From positions 1,389,981 through 1,453,980 of the forward strand of contig CAJNOP010000022.1 of the NCBI GenBank assembly GCA_905250075.1: a stretch of 64,000 nt of DNA, written 5' to 3'. The position numbers were made by a program, and so were the translations under genes. Of this stretch, positions 26,201 through 36,467 are shown in pieces. The DNA comes from Rotaria sp. Silwood1 (lineage: Eukaryota > Rotifera > Eurotatoria > Philodinida > Philodinidae). The first letter of the stretch is position 1, and each line of letters opens with the position of its first letter. The notes beneath the pieces are model-generated. The model did no database searches and was not told the DNA's origin. It saw only the letters and a program-made list of their open reading frames with translations.

Positions 26201-27136
26201 GTTTATGTTAATTTGTAGGACCGAATATACTGTCTCTTAGGTCGAGCTTTGAGTCGCCGACGAAAAGAGTTTAATAAGTTTGAACCAGTAAGAAACTTCT
26301 GAAAATATCGAAAAAAGAAATAACTCAGTCATGGATCGTTTTGTCAACTACATCATTTGTTAGAAGGCTGATTATACTGGAGGACATAACGTTTATCGAA
26401 GCACATCGTAATCGATGATACATGATACTAATATCAAGTACTTAAGCCGTCCTAATAATTATCATTGACTTAAGAACAAACAAGTTCAGTATACAAAAAA
26501 ATGTTGGAAATGGGAGGGGGTTGAAGAAGACTTTTACCCAGGAGTGTATTTTTGATACGTCCATAAAAGCACTGTCACAATAGCTGATATATATTTTTGT
26601 AGAGAACTAAACAGCGTATCTTAAAGTAAAAAGACAAGTTCTATAGAGTGTCAAGAAAATGGAAAAAAGTGAAAGAACTGAGAACGCAATATTCTTTCAC
26701 CATCTTGTTACAAGGCATCGAAGGAAGTTAGAAGTCTTTCTGAGTTTGGTTGAAAATCGTTTTATTTGGAGTTTTTCTAACACTTTAATCGACTGAACAT
26801 AATAAAAGTCATCGCTTCGCTGTTTTAGAAGACCTTGATCGAGAGTCTGTGCCATTCTAACTAGAATTAGGAGTCCTAAGGTCCTTCATATAGAAGAAGG
26901 AGGCCATATGTGATGGAACTTATAAATCTATTAAATCATCAAACAAGACCATGCTTGAGCAATACTTTGGATAGCGTTCAGTACTCAAGAATAGAATAAC
27001 AATAACAACGTTCCCGTAAAGCACAATCGTTCACTTGTAAAAAATATGCCTATTTTATGCGTGACAAACTTAGTTTTTGTTTTTTTTTGTTTGACAGCTG
27101 TCATAGACGATCAAAACAAGAAGCAAAATAATTTAA
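20199..27136. other. Long intergenic region, nearly featureless
   Basis: Seven kilobases of AT-rich sequence. Short ORFs on both strands (for example around 21127, 22881-23066, 24629 and 25325) carry no recognisable motif and no splice-compatible neighbours. A loose imperfect palindrome lies near 22128-22228. No tRNA, rRNA or transposon termini were recognised. Confidence 0.45.
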
Positions 27137-27607
27137 AAAAATCTGACGCCTAGCCTCCCAATCCTTCACAATTTGACTGAAGTCTTTCTCATTTTGGTGC
27201 CGGAGCGAGTGTCATTTGAACATTTGCTCTTTGCCACGCCCCAACTTCATAAGCTCGTTGCTACTGAAGACTTTATCAACAGCCTATTCTACTCCTTGGA
27301 GCATGTCCAACTGCAATCTCGTCTTGAACAGCTAATAACTCATCTCTAGATTGGCGTTAACTCCGGCACACAGCTGACAGAAGACCAGGTTATACATCTG
27401 CCTGTCGTATTCATGCGTGTGAAGTTTGCTAGCATCGGACAGTTATCGAAGACATCCATCTATCAAACACTTCACGAACTTGATCGGTCTACGATTGTAC
27501 AGAAAGATGCCTCATGAAATGCGGGTGTGTCCTCACTTGTCGCTCATGTAAAATACTTGTCTGAAGTAGCGAACACCACTGAATGGGGAGATAATGACCT
27601 GATGTGA
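27137..27607 (+). pseudogene. G+C-rich decayed coding stretch, family unknown
   Basis: From about 27140 to 27607 the composition rises to roughly half G+C, by eye, against strongly AT-rich flanks. One frame reads as protein-like sequence for about 155 codons, broken by TAG at 27347-27349 and TGA at 27515-27517, and ending at TGA 27605-27607. Blocks include LHKLVATEDFINSLFYSLEH and YQTLHELDRSTIVQKDAS. Residue composition is balanced, unlike the chance ORFs nearby. No family is recognised and no start was found, so this looks like a dead insertion or gene fragment. Foreign origin is possible but unproven. Confidence 0.4.
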
Positions 27608-28281
27608 CAGTCAAACAATTAGAGTGTGGTTATGAAAGGAACAATATGTGTTTATCTATCTTGATTATCTTTTCTTTGATTAAAAAGGCTTGTATCTGTT
27701 TTTACAGTTTAAGGATGAGTGAGTGGGTAGAGTTTGGGTAAAAAAGTGAAATCTTCGCTTCTTCTACAGCCACTCCTATGTAGGCATTTGATATGTTAGA
27801 AGAAAGCATTTCAATGACATTGATTTGCTAAAACAGAACATGCATTATTGATTTATTACTGACACGAATGATTTCAACAAAGAATTTTAAAACCATTTTC
27901 TTAAAGTCATTTCGATTCAACCAAATCATATTAGACATCTTTTCTGTGTCGATAAACTTGGTATCTCAAGAGCAAGGATCTGCCACTCATAGTGTTTAGA
28001 AATCCATGAATAAAAACATCATGACATTCTTCATATAATGGATAAAATTGAGAGTTGATCCATTATTTGTTGATCTATATTTTGCAAATTTCATTTCTAG
28101 TTAATCATATATTGTTGACTAAAATCTACAACAATATTGAAACAGTACATGCATGTCTACCAAACTTTTCGATCACAACCTTATACTATGAGAAGCCCTA
28201 AAATATCATGCAAAAATTCCTTTAATCGAACTGCCAAGAAATAGTTACTTCATGTCACGACATTGTTGAGTTATATAAACT
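27608..28281. other. Intergenic, no gene recognised
   Basis: AT-rich spacer between the decayed coding stretch and the retrotransposon insertion. No motif recognised. Confidence 0.4.
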
Positions 28282-28292
28282 TTTCAAAAAAT
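28282..28292. repeat. Target-site duplication of RTE element (3' side)
   Basis: TTTCAAAAAAT, identical to 31803-31813 on the other side of the retrotransposon. The 11-bp match immediately flanks both inferred element ends. Confidence 0.8.
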
Positions 28293-31200
28293 CATCATCA
28301 TCATCATCATTTATCAACCATGTACCGTCCACTGCTGGACGAAGGTCTCTCCCATGTTTTTCCACTCTTCTCTATTTTGAGCCAGAGTGCTCCAGCCGTT
28401 CCCTAAGAAAGAAAGAATTTCATCTCTCCATCTTGTTGTTTGTCTTCCGGGTTTTCTTTTCCCGTCTATTACTTGCCATTCTGTGGCAAGCTTGGTCCAT
28501 CTATTGTCATGTTGTCTAGCAACATGGCCTGCCCATCTCCATTTATTTCTTTTTATTGTTTTTGTTATATCGATCAGCTTTGTTTGTTTTCTTATCTGAT
28601 CGTTTTTGATTTTGTCTGTTCTTTTTATTTCCAGCAAATTTCTTTCCATTGCTCTTTGAGCAATTGCGAGCTTTTTTTCTGATTTTAGTGTTATGCTCCA
28701 CGTTTCTGACCCGTAGGTCATTACTGGGAGTACACATTGATCGAATGTTTTCTTTTTTAGGGATAGTGGGATGTCTGCTTTGAATATTTTATTTAATTTA
28801 CCGAATTGCCTCCATCCTTGTGATATTCTTTTATTGATTTCTATTTCGGTATTTCTATTTAATGTTATTGTTTGACCTAGATATACAAAAGTGTTGGTTT
28901 TTTCAATTTCTTTGTTATTTAATTTTATTATTTTGTTATCTTTTATGTGGTCGTTGATCATAATTTTTGTTTTATCTATGTTGATTTTTAGGCCTGCTTT
29001 TATGCTTTCGTTTTGGAGATCTTCTATCATTTCTTGTAGAGTTTTTAAGTCATTTGCAAATAGTACAATGTCATCAGCAAATTTTAGATTGTTTAGATAT
29101 TCTCCACATATTTTTATCCCCTTTTCATCCCAGTTTAATCTTCGAAATACATCTTCTAAGCATGTAATGAAGAGAATTGGGGACATAGTGTCTCCTTGTC
29201 TTATTCCTCTATTTATTTTTATATTTGTTTCAATATTATGGAAATTTATAGAGGCTTTAGCATTATCGTATATGTATTTAATTAGATCAATATAGCCTTT
29301 TTCGATGTGTTGATTTTCTAAAGCTTCTATGATTGCTGGTTTTTCCAAAGTATCAAAAGCCTTTTCATAATCTATGAATGCCATACAGAGTGGTAAATTG
29401 AATTCCTTTGTTTTTTCCAAAATTTGGTTTAGAGTATGGATGTGATCTATAGTAGAGAATCCTTTTTTAAAGCCTGCTTGTTCTCTATCTTCTATTTTTT
29501 CTAGTTTGTTTTTTAACCTATTGGTTAAAATTTTTGTAAATAGTTTATATAGATGTGAGAGAAGGCTAATTGGTCTGTAATTTTTTAGATCAGTATGATC
29601 TCCTTTTTTGTATATGAGAATAGCATTTGCATTATTCCAATCTTGTGGTATTTTCTTTTCTTTTAAACATTTGTTAAAAAGTTCTTGAATAGTTTTTAGG
29701 GCGTTTGTTCCTCCATATTTTATCATGTCGGTAGTAATGTGGTCTGGACCTGGAGCCTTGTTGTTTGGCATTGCTTTAAGTGCCATTTCTATTTCACCTA
29801 ATATTATATCAGGAATATCATTTTCTTGTTCATAGTTGTTTTGTATTTTGTTTGTCTTATTTGATATCTTTGTGTCGTATAGTTCTTCATAGAATTCCTT
29901 GATTCTATTACTCATTTTATATCTATCATATAAAAGATTTCCATCTTTATCTTTTAAGGAAATAATTTGATTTTGTCCAATTGCAATATTTTTCCAAGCT
30001 GTTTTTAAGCTTTTATTATTTTCAATTGTATTTTGGATGATTTTTGAGTTGTGACTTCGTTTTTCTAATCGTATTTTTTTCTTAATTGTTTTGTTTAGTT
30101 CTATTAATTCAATATGATTTGTATTTGTATTTGTATTTAGTTTTCTTCTTTTTTCAATTAATTTTCGTGTTTCATCTGATAATTTGAAAGTATTTTGAGT
30201 TTTAGGTGATTCCTTTGCAAGTTTTTCTGCAGTATTAACAATTATTTTCGTTAGAGTCTGATTTATTTCATTTAAGTTCATTTTTTTGGTGTTTATTTGT
30301 GTTTTTATCATTTGATCAATTTTGATTTCAAACTCTTTTCTCTTTATTTTGAGTATGTCATTGTTTATCTGTGGCTCCTTTGTAACGAATAATTTCCTTC
30401 TTTCAATTTTAGTATTTATATTTATCTTACTTCTAACCATTCTATGGTCGCTTCCTGTTTTGATTGAGTTTAGAATTTCAACGTTTTTGAAAATGTGTCT
30501 TTTATTTGTTAGAATGAAATCAATTTCGTTTTTCACAGAGTTGTTTGGTCCTTTCCAGGTCCATTTTCTATGGGGTTTTTTGTAGAAGAAACTGTTTGTT
30601 ATTTGTAGTTTGTTTTTTAGTGCGAAGTCAATTAGCATTTTGCCTCTATCATTTCTGTTTCCTATTCCAAATTCTCCCATAGCTATTTCTTTATCATTTT
30701 CTTTTTTGCCAATTTTCGCATTGAAATCACCCATTATAATGGTGAAATAAGTTTTGTCTTCATTTAGTAAGTTTTCGATCTCGTGATAGATTTCGATGAC
30801 TTCTTGGTCATCATGGCTTGTTGTTGGTGCATAAACTTGGATTATTTTCATTTTATATCTTTGATTTATTTTTAGAATTAGTTGAGCTAGTCTGTCGTTT
30901 ATGCCTTTTATACTGATTATTTGGTTTGTAATCTTTTTATTTATTAAGAATCCTACGCCATTTTTGTTGTTATTGGCGTTTCCACATGTGTAAAGTGTGT
31001 GACCACTTTTTAGTTTTATTAGATGTTCGCCCTTACATTTTGTTTCACTTAGTCCTATTACATCCCATTTTATTTTTGATATTTCTTCTTCAAATTCTTT
31101 TCTTTTTTCTTCTTCTCTGAAAGTTCTTATGTTGTAGGTGCATATATGCATATTTAATAAACTTGGAGATTTGGGACTTTGTTTATTTCTTTTATTTGGT

Positions 31201-31802
31201 TTGTTGTTTTTGTTGTTGTCGGTTGGCATCTGTAGCCAATTTATCATTTGTGACCCACTGCCGAAATCACAAACGCGGTCCTTGTTAATCCGGGCGACGA
31301 CCGAGCCGGCATCAATTTTTTGTATTTGTGTTTTCATGGGGGGTTGTGTAGCCAATAAAACACCACGCTGGCTAGACGGGTTGGTGAGTGTTTGTCATCT
31401 GAGTTTTCTCTCCTAGACGAGTTGCCTATCATGGCTAAGAGCCTCGTCTACCCTTGGTTTTGAATCAGAGTTTTCCTTCTCTTAGGTGGACTACCATTTA
31501 AGGCTAGAGAGCTCCACCTACCCTGGCTAAGGCTTTTGAAGCTTGGTTCGGAAGGAACCTTGTTTCTGGCGGCCTATACTCGCCCTGTCATCCTGTCGTC
31601 TTTGGGTTTCTGTGGCATTTTATAAGGGTTTTGGTGCCAGTCAAAACTCCACCACACCCTGTTGGCAAGAAGGCTGAGTATTGTCCGGGACTGCTTATTT
31701 GAGCAATTGCTTGGTCTTATTCGCAGCTAACCATTATACTAATGGCCGTTCCACTATCCGCAACCTGTGGACCCGCTTGGTAGCATCCAGCTTAGCCCCA
31801 AG
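28293..31802 (-). mobile_element. Full-length RTE-clade non-LTR retrotransposon
   Basis: A 3510-bp insertion, read on the minus strand, flanked by an 11-bp perfect duplication (28282-28292 and 31803-31813). It has a 5' leader of about 465 bp (31338-31802, clearly richer in G+C than the host DNA), one long ORF (31337-28314), and a 3' tail after the stop consisting only of a short (GAT)n trinucleotide run with no poly(A). A very short 3' UTR ending in a simple repeat is typical of RTE elements. Both ends and the reading frame are intact, so this looks like a young copy. A second complete element in the same genome would confirm the boundaries. Confidence 0.9.
28314..31337 (-). CDS. RTE retrotransposon polyprotein (endonuclease + reverse transcriptase)
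   Basis: Uninterrupted protein of 1007 residues from the first ATG (an in-frame TTG lies 18 nt upstream). After a short basic N-terminus, an apurinic-type endonuclease begins near residue 64: the N in TYNIRT, the E in GLSETKCKG, YAPTTSHDD, the D and N in MGDFNAKIG, and the terminal SDH. The reverse transcriptase follows with NNKAPGPDHI, NYRPISLLSHLYKLFTKIL, EQAGFKKGFST, motif A AFIDYEKAFDTL, motif B GIRQGDTMSPILF and the catalytic FADD near residue 755. The C-terminal segment contains WRWAGHVARQ, common in this clade. Together they nick the target and prime reverse transcription there (TPRT). All catalytic residues looked for are present, so activity is possible. Confidence 0.93.
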   Translation of the reverse strand: MKTQIQKIDAGSVVARINKDRVCDFGSGSQMINWLQMPTDNNKNNKPNKRNKQSPKSPSLLNMHICTYNIRTFREEEKRKEFEEEISKIKWDVIGLSETKCKGEHLIKLKSGHTLYTCGNANNNKNGVGFLINKKITNQIISIKGINDRLAQLILKINQRYKMKIIQVYAPTTSHDDQEVIEIYHEIENLLNEDKTYFTIIMGDFNAKIGKKENDKEIAMGEFGIGNRNDRGKMLIDFALKNKLQITNSFFYKKPHRKWTWKGPNNSVKNEIDFILTNKRHIFKNVEILNSIKTGSDHRMVRSKININTKIERRKLFVTKEPQINNDILKIKRKEFEIKIDQMIKTQINTKKMNLNEINQTLTKIIVNTAEKLAKESPKTQNTFKLSDETRKLIEKRRKLNTNTNTNHIELIELNKTIKKKIRLEKRSHNSKIIQNTIENNKSLKTAWKNIAIGQNQIISLKDKDGNLLYDRYKMSNRIKEFYEELYDTKISNKTNKIQNNYEQENDIPDIILGEIEMALKAMPNNKAPGPDHITTDMIKYGGTNALKTIQELFNKCLKEKKIPQDWNNANAILIYKKGDHTDLKNYRPISLLSHLYKLFTKILTNRLKNKLEKIEDREQAGFKKGFSTIDHIHTLNQILEKTKEFNLPLCMAFIDYEKAFDTLEKPAIIEALENQHIEKGYIDLIKYIYDNAKASINFHNIETNIKINRGIRQGDTMSPILFITCLEDVFRRLNWDEKGIKICGEYLNNLKFADDIVLFANDLKTLQEMIEDLQNESIKAGLKINIDKTKIMINDHIKDNKIIKLNNKEIEKTNTFVYLGQTITLNRNTEIEINKRISQGWRQFGKLNKIFKADIPLSLKKKTFDQCVLPVMTYGSETWSITLKSEKKLAIAQRAMERNLLEIKRTDKIKNDQIRKQTKLIDITKTIKRNKWRWAGHVARQHDNRWTKLATEWQVIDGKRKPGRQTTRWRDEILSFLGNGWSTLAQNREEWKNMGETFVQQWTVHG

Positions 31803-31813
31803 TTTCAAAAAAT
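31803..31813. repeat. Target-site duplication of RTE element (5' side)
   Basis: Second copy of TTTCAAAAAAT, immediately outside the element's 5' end. Confidence 0.8.
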
Positions 31814-32210
31814 ATTCAACTGCAACTTCATGCGATAAGAAAACAGTGAAAAATGTAGATCCATATCTTTCATGTCATTATTCGAATTTACGATTGACTT
31901 ATAACAATATTGCTCGTATGCAGTGTCATATGGGAAAAAAAATTTTGTTCTAATACATTTTAAACGAACATTAAAAATTAGATAGAAGTCATATCCACCT
32001 ATACGTACACCACTAGTTACAATCTATGATATTATAGAACAATTATACAATTCAATGAGAGAGTACTTGAATGCATTGCTATATTACGAAATAATACTTA
32101 ACTGCATGAAAGATTGTTCAATTGCACTATCATCCTACAGGAAAATACTGGAAATCAAATAGATTTCTTTTCCATTTTCTTATCTTGATTCAACTTTTAC
32201 GTACATCGAT

Positions 32211-32607
32211 CAGAGATGTCCATCGCGCCGCTGCCACCGTGGCGGTGGCGGTGCGGCAGCGGTAGATTTTTTCCAAAAACTATCGCGGCGCGGGAGAGAT
32301 TTTTATTTTGCCGTCGCGGCAGCTTTTTAGGAAAAAATTTCAAAAATTCATGAATTTGCACAGAATCTGCATGTTTATGTATGCTATACTGTAAGACTTA
32401 GCGAATCTGATCGATTAGCGGCATCAGTTCTATTTCAAACCAGTCAAAGCCTTGAAAATCAAAACATTTTTTCGAATACCAGCGCGGCAGCGGCAAGTTT
32501 TTTTTAAGGCGCGTCGTGGCAGCGGCGCGGTAGCTTTTTTTAACAGCCCATCGCGTCACGGGAGCGGTGCGGCAGCGGCAGATTTTGAGCCGCGATGGAC
32601 ATCTCTG
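32211..32607. mobile_element. 397-bp hAT-type MITE with G+C-rich subterminal repeats
   Basis: Perfect 17-bp terminal inverted repeats CAGAGATGTCCATCGCG at 32211-32227 and its complement at 32591-32607. The insertion is flanked by a perfect 8-bp duplication ACATCGAT at 32203-32210 and 32608-32615. CAG-type ends plus an 8-bp duplication indicate the hAT superfamily. Inside, both arms hold clusters of GCGGCAGCGG-type words separated by T-rich spacers, in inverted orientation, around an AT-rich core. There is no transposase, so it would need a transposase supplied in trans. Composition contrasts sharply with the host DNA. Confidence 0.9.
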
Positions 32608-32615
32608 ACATCGAT

Positions 32616-33769
32616 ATCGGTTTAGTGTATGAACTTGTTGAAATAGCGTAGTCATACACGTCATTATATTATAAGAAAGTACTAGAATTTGAACAAGTAT
32701 TTAGTTCACTCAATCATTTAGATCTAACTATTACATATACAAATATAGGTGTCTGACGTATATCAACCGAAAATGTACAGCAGCATTGAGTTTCTGTTCA
32801 AGTAAACTGTTGTTTTGGTTTTTCCTTTGATTCAAATAATTTAATAACTGCCATGTAAACATATATGGATATGTAAGATAATATCAACTTTTACGAATAA
32901 AATCAAACTCAATACATAGAGCAAAAGTAATGAAAATCTTCATTTGGTCAGATATTATTCACGGCTTTGCTAATATGCATAAATTAAAAATTTCAAAGCA
33001 AGCAGACTAGCATAAATATTTCATTTCAGACAAAAACATCTTGAAGTAAGCAATACAATTTGAAATCGATTAAGTTGGTTTCACATGAGTGTAATCAATA
33101 TTTAGAGATAATATCACAACAAGTGAAGTATAACGTGAGTTATCTAAGAAATAAACATCAATCTGCGTGAAAGTTACATATGAGTTAGATATTTGATAGT
33201 TTAAGAGAGATTGATAAAAATCATTGTTCTATTTATAGAAATTTCGTGAAATTCATATATACAATTTATCGAAAGGTTTCTTCAGAAATCTTAAAAATCG
33301 GTACAGATTGTTAATTGTTTTTAAAAAAACAAGATCAATTAACATTGATAATAATATGCGTTAGTTTTTGTTAAGTAGTAGAATGAATAGAAACAATATA
33401 AAAATGGAAATACTATAAAATTATAAAACAAACCAAAGCATCAAAGTATTAAAGTATTAAAGTAATATTGTTGATCATACTTTGATTTTATTTGTAATTG
33501 TAAAGCTGTTACCTGTCAGATTTTGCTGAGAAAAACGTTTTTTGGATGAGGCAACTGTGACCTTTAAGTCTATTTTATCAGTTCAATGTTTTTATCTTCT
33601 ATTTCATTATATTTCAACAAAAATGAATTCTGAAGAAAAATCCTTGACGTATACACTCATTTGCTCTGATGATCTAAGCAAATCTTACTGGCACTTTTAT
33701 GACGTAATGTCAAAATAGCAAAAAGCTGACTACTTGCTAACTCATGTGGGAAGAAGTAGAAGTTACGGT
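32616..33769. other. Intergenic, no gene recognised
   Basis: AT-rich spacer downstream of the MITE. No coding or RNA feature recognised. Confidence 0.4.
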
Positions 33770-33915
33770 ATGATGGAAAAAGAAAGAAAAGAAGAATGCC
33801 GAAAGGAAAATCATCGAATGGAAAAATATAGAACGAAAAAATGCAGAAAGAAGAATATCGAACGGAAAAATATCGAAAGGGAAAAATATAGAAAGAAAAG
33901 TATTGAAAAAAGAGT
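33770..33915 (+). repeat. Purine-rich minisatellite block, direct orientation
   Basis: Degenerate tandem units of about 15-16 nt with the core GAAAAATATCGAAAG, all purine-rich on the plus strand. The run is open in one frame and would encode Arg/Lys/Glu-rich repeats, but nothing else supports coding. The same unit occurs in inverted orientation at 34850-34985. Confidence 0.55.
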
Positions 33916-34849
33916 GTGTTGAATCAAAAAGATATTATTTTTATATTAATTGAAAGTGAATCCTGTCGGAAATAAGACTACTGAATAAGGAAAAAAATAC
34001 GTCAATGTATGCCACTCATCTTCAATGGTTTATATACTAATTGACCATTGAAGACTTCGGTTTTCTGAAAGTCAATATTTATAGCAAAAAGCCTAATGAA
34101 ATTGCATCTATAGTATCGTGAGCATAGATATAATAGCTTTTGTTGCGTGAATGAAAAATAAATTTATGTTATTTTGCAAGTTTCTGGCATTTAAAAAAGT
34201 AGAGAGTTGAAGGTGATAGGTATTTGAAACTGCTTTGCATTATGCAATAAATAAGTGTGAATAAGTAATTCCTCAATCAAAACCAAGAATTTGTAATTAT
34301 CTATTTCGGTCCATGGCGGTTGAAATGTGATAGACTGTTGTCTCAAATATGAGCTTAACGAGTCCACGTTGAATACTTGGATATTAGGAAAATATCTTTA
34401 ACACATTCTTGTATTGCTCTTACAACGTTCGAATTTTCATTTCCTCAGATTCAATTTGCTAGTCTCTAGGATTCCATATATATACTTATTTAACTTTGAA
34501 ACATATTTCCTGTTCTCATATCGACAGTAACCTGTTGTATTTGATGTTTTTGTTTAGTTGAAATATGAACTCTGCTCATCATTAAAAAGGATTTTTTTGC
34601 TAAAGAAAATTGATCCGATTAGAAAAAGTAGTCATTTTATCTGCAGTAAGTGAAACCAACTGATTCGTCTTGGAATACTACGGTATTCGTGAATAAAACG
34701 CTTTGAAAATGGATTTATTTCAACACTTGGTGTATGTTCGACATTTCAGAGGTAGAAATACAAAAGAGAACAATGGTACTAAAACGTTAATGTTTTAATT
34801 GTCGCACTAAAACGGTAGCTTAATATTAATGCTTTCTTTTCTACTTCTT
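33916..34849. other. Spacer between inverted minisatellite blocks
   Basis: AT-rich, no gene, repeat end or RNA recognised. Confidence 0.4.
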
Positions 34850-34985
34850 CGCCTTCGATATTTTCGACAAATATTTCCTTTCGATGTTTTTCTTTCTATA
34901 TTTTTCTTTTCGTTCTATTTTTCTTCGATATTTTTCCTTTCGACATTTTTCCTTTCTGTCTTTTCCCATCCATTCGAAGTTACAG
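34850..34985 (-). repeat. Purine-rich minisatellite block, inverted copy
   Basis: Pyrimidine-rich on the plus strand (CGATATTTTTCCTTTCGA-type units), so it is the reverse complement of the block at 33770-33915. About 0.9 kb of AT-rich DNA with no gene lies between the two. Flanking sequence outside the units does not match, so they may be independent expansions of one unit. Confidence 0.5.
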
Positions 34986-35236
34986 GAGTTGGTATGACAT
35001 CGATATGGTTGAAAATTACTAACTAAACTACGAATTTATTGTTTCTGTTGCTACGAATACTATTCAAACATGTAGAAAAGATAATGATGAATTGTTATTT
35101 CGAAATGATTGAGCAATTTGCTCTAGATATTATTTTCACTTTCATTCTGTTCTTATTCTTGCATAGAAATATGAGTCATTTTTATTTAAATGTATTACTA
35201 ATGAATAATAGAATAAAAACGCATTCTTTATTTTTA

Positions 35237-35247
35237 TTTTCTCTTAG
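35237..35247 (+). promoter_or_regulatory. Splice-acceptor-like tract in 5' leader of zinc-ribbon gene
   Basis: A pyrimidine-rich stretch ending in CTCTTAG, with AG at 35246-35247, 49 nt before the ATG at 35297. Possible outron or 5' UTR intron acceptor. Confidence 0.35.
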
Positions 35248-35296
35248 TAACTGTTGAAAGTAGTCGCTAAATATCGACATAAAAACATCTAGCACC

Positions 35297-36374
35297 ATGG
35301 TCACGTTTTGTGATGAAGACAAAACTTGTTCTTGTTGCGGAAAATCATCATCACAAAAAGAAATAATGTCTTATACAACATTTGGACAACCTGATCTTGA
35401 TCTGAGGTAAGACTATTTCGATTGTTTTACACAATATGAAATTGCGTATATGGGTTTTATTAATCCGAACAGACCACCACCAATGAAACGTGATACTATG
35501 TTTGCTTGGATTGAATACTGCTCTCATTGTGGCTATTGTAGCCATAACATAAACGATGAGAAAGGAGTAAATAGTAAAAAACAAATAATATCACATATAA
35601 TCAATCATTTCTATTACATATACTTTAGGTATCCCGCAAGGAAATTATTCAATCATCCGATTATCAAGCACAACTCTCTTCAAATGATTATCCATCATTA
35701 GCGAATCAATTTCTTTGCTACTCAATTTTACTTGGTAAGATTTTAAATGTAATTATTCCGTTTTGTTTGTGATGAACTACAAACAATTTTAATCCTATCC
35801 AATGAACAGAGAAATCTAAATAAACTGAAACTGCATTATCTTATCTTATCATACCACTCCTATTATAATTATTTTGCACTGTAGAACATGAGAAGAATTT
35901 GGTAGAAGCAGCATGGCAAGCACTTCGTGCTGCTTGGACTTGTGATGATGCTCATAATGAACAAGGAGCAGTGCGTAGCCGTCTGCGTGCTGCTAAATTG
36001 ATCGACGATTCTCGTTCGGCTAATGTCGAATTCAGTAAACAACTTGGTCTCGATCGATGTATCGAAGCTGATGCATTACGACGTGCCGGAGAACTTCAAC
36101 GTGCTAAAGAATTACTTCAACATATGCAGGTAAATTTATATATATATATATATATCTGAGCTCAGATTGATTCAACAGTGCTTTTATGTATAATAGGGTG
36201 AAGAAGAAGAAATTATTAAGACTTTATATCAATTTCAACTTCATTTAATTGAATCCAACGATACTAGTGAGAAAAAAAATTGTATCATTATTATATCAAA
36301 TGATGAATAATCTGTTTATAGGATGCTATACAATTACAGACGCACAAAAGTATCATGATGCTAACAAACAATAG
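35297..36374 (+). CDS. Conserved zinc-ribbon (CxxC) protein, DUF2225-like
   Basis: Six exons: 35297-35406, 35473-35566, 35629-35734, 35885-36129, 36197-36266 and 36322-36374. All are GT-AG and in phase, giving 225 residues. The N-terminus carries CSCCGK (Cys11, 13, 14) and CSHCGYC (Cys53, 56, 59), a likely zinc site, around the conserved-looking FGQPDLDLRPPPMKRDTM. The rest is helical: a LANQFLCYSILL segment, then an Ala/Arg-rich region with EADALRRAGELQRAKELL resembling a TPR-type helical pair. It recalls uncharacterised DUF2225-type proteins of bacteria and eukaryotes, from memory only; function unknown. Codon use in exon 4 (CGTGCTGCT) is richer in G+C than in neighbouring genes. An AATAAA lies at 36462-36467. 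EIF2B5 converges from the right. Confidence 0.75.
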
Positions 36375-36461
36375 ACAATAGATATGTTCAACTATTGACC
36401 TATATCAATTATTACGTAATGAGTATATAATCAAGAAGTTTGCTATTATTAACACATTTGA

Positions 36462-36467
36462 AATAAA
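36462..36467 (+). promoter_or_regulatory. Candidate poly(A) signal AATAAA
   Basis: About 88 nt after the stop of the zinc-ribbon gene. Chance occurrence is possible in AT-rich DNA. Confidence 0.35.

Noticed and set aside
28387-31416. Several plus-strand ORFs across the retrotransposon
   Set aside because: They are antisense shadows of the RTE reading frame.
33530-33560. Short match to the dismutase relic (TTTTTTGGATGAG)
   Set aside because: Only about 20 nt, dominated by a T-run; no further SOD motif nearby.
33734-33922. 62-residue Arg/Lys/Glu repeat ORF
   Set aside because: It is the direct product of a purine-rich minisatellite that also occurs inverted; no start context, no domain.
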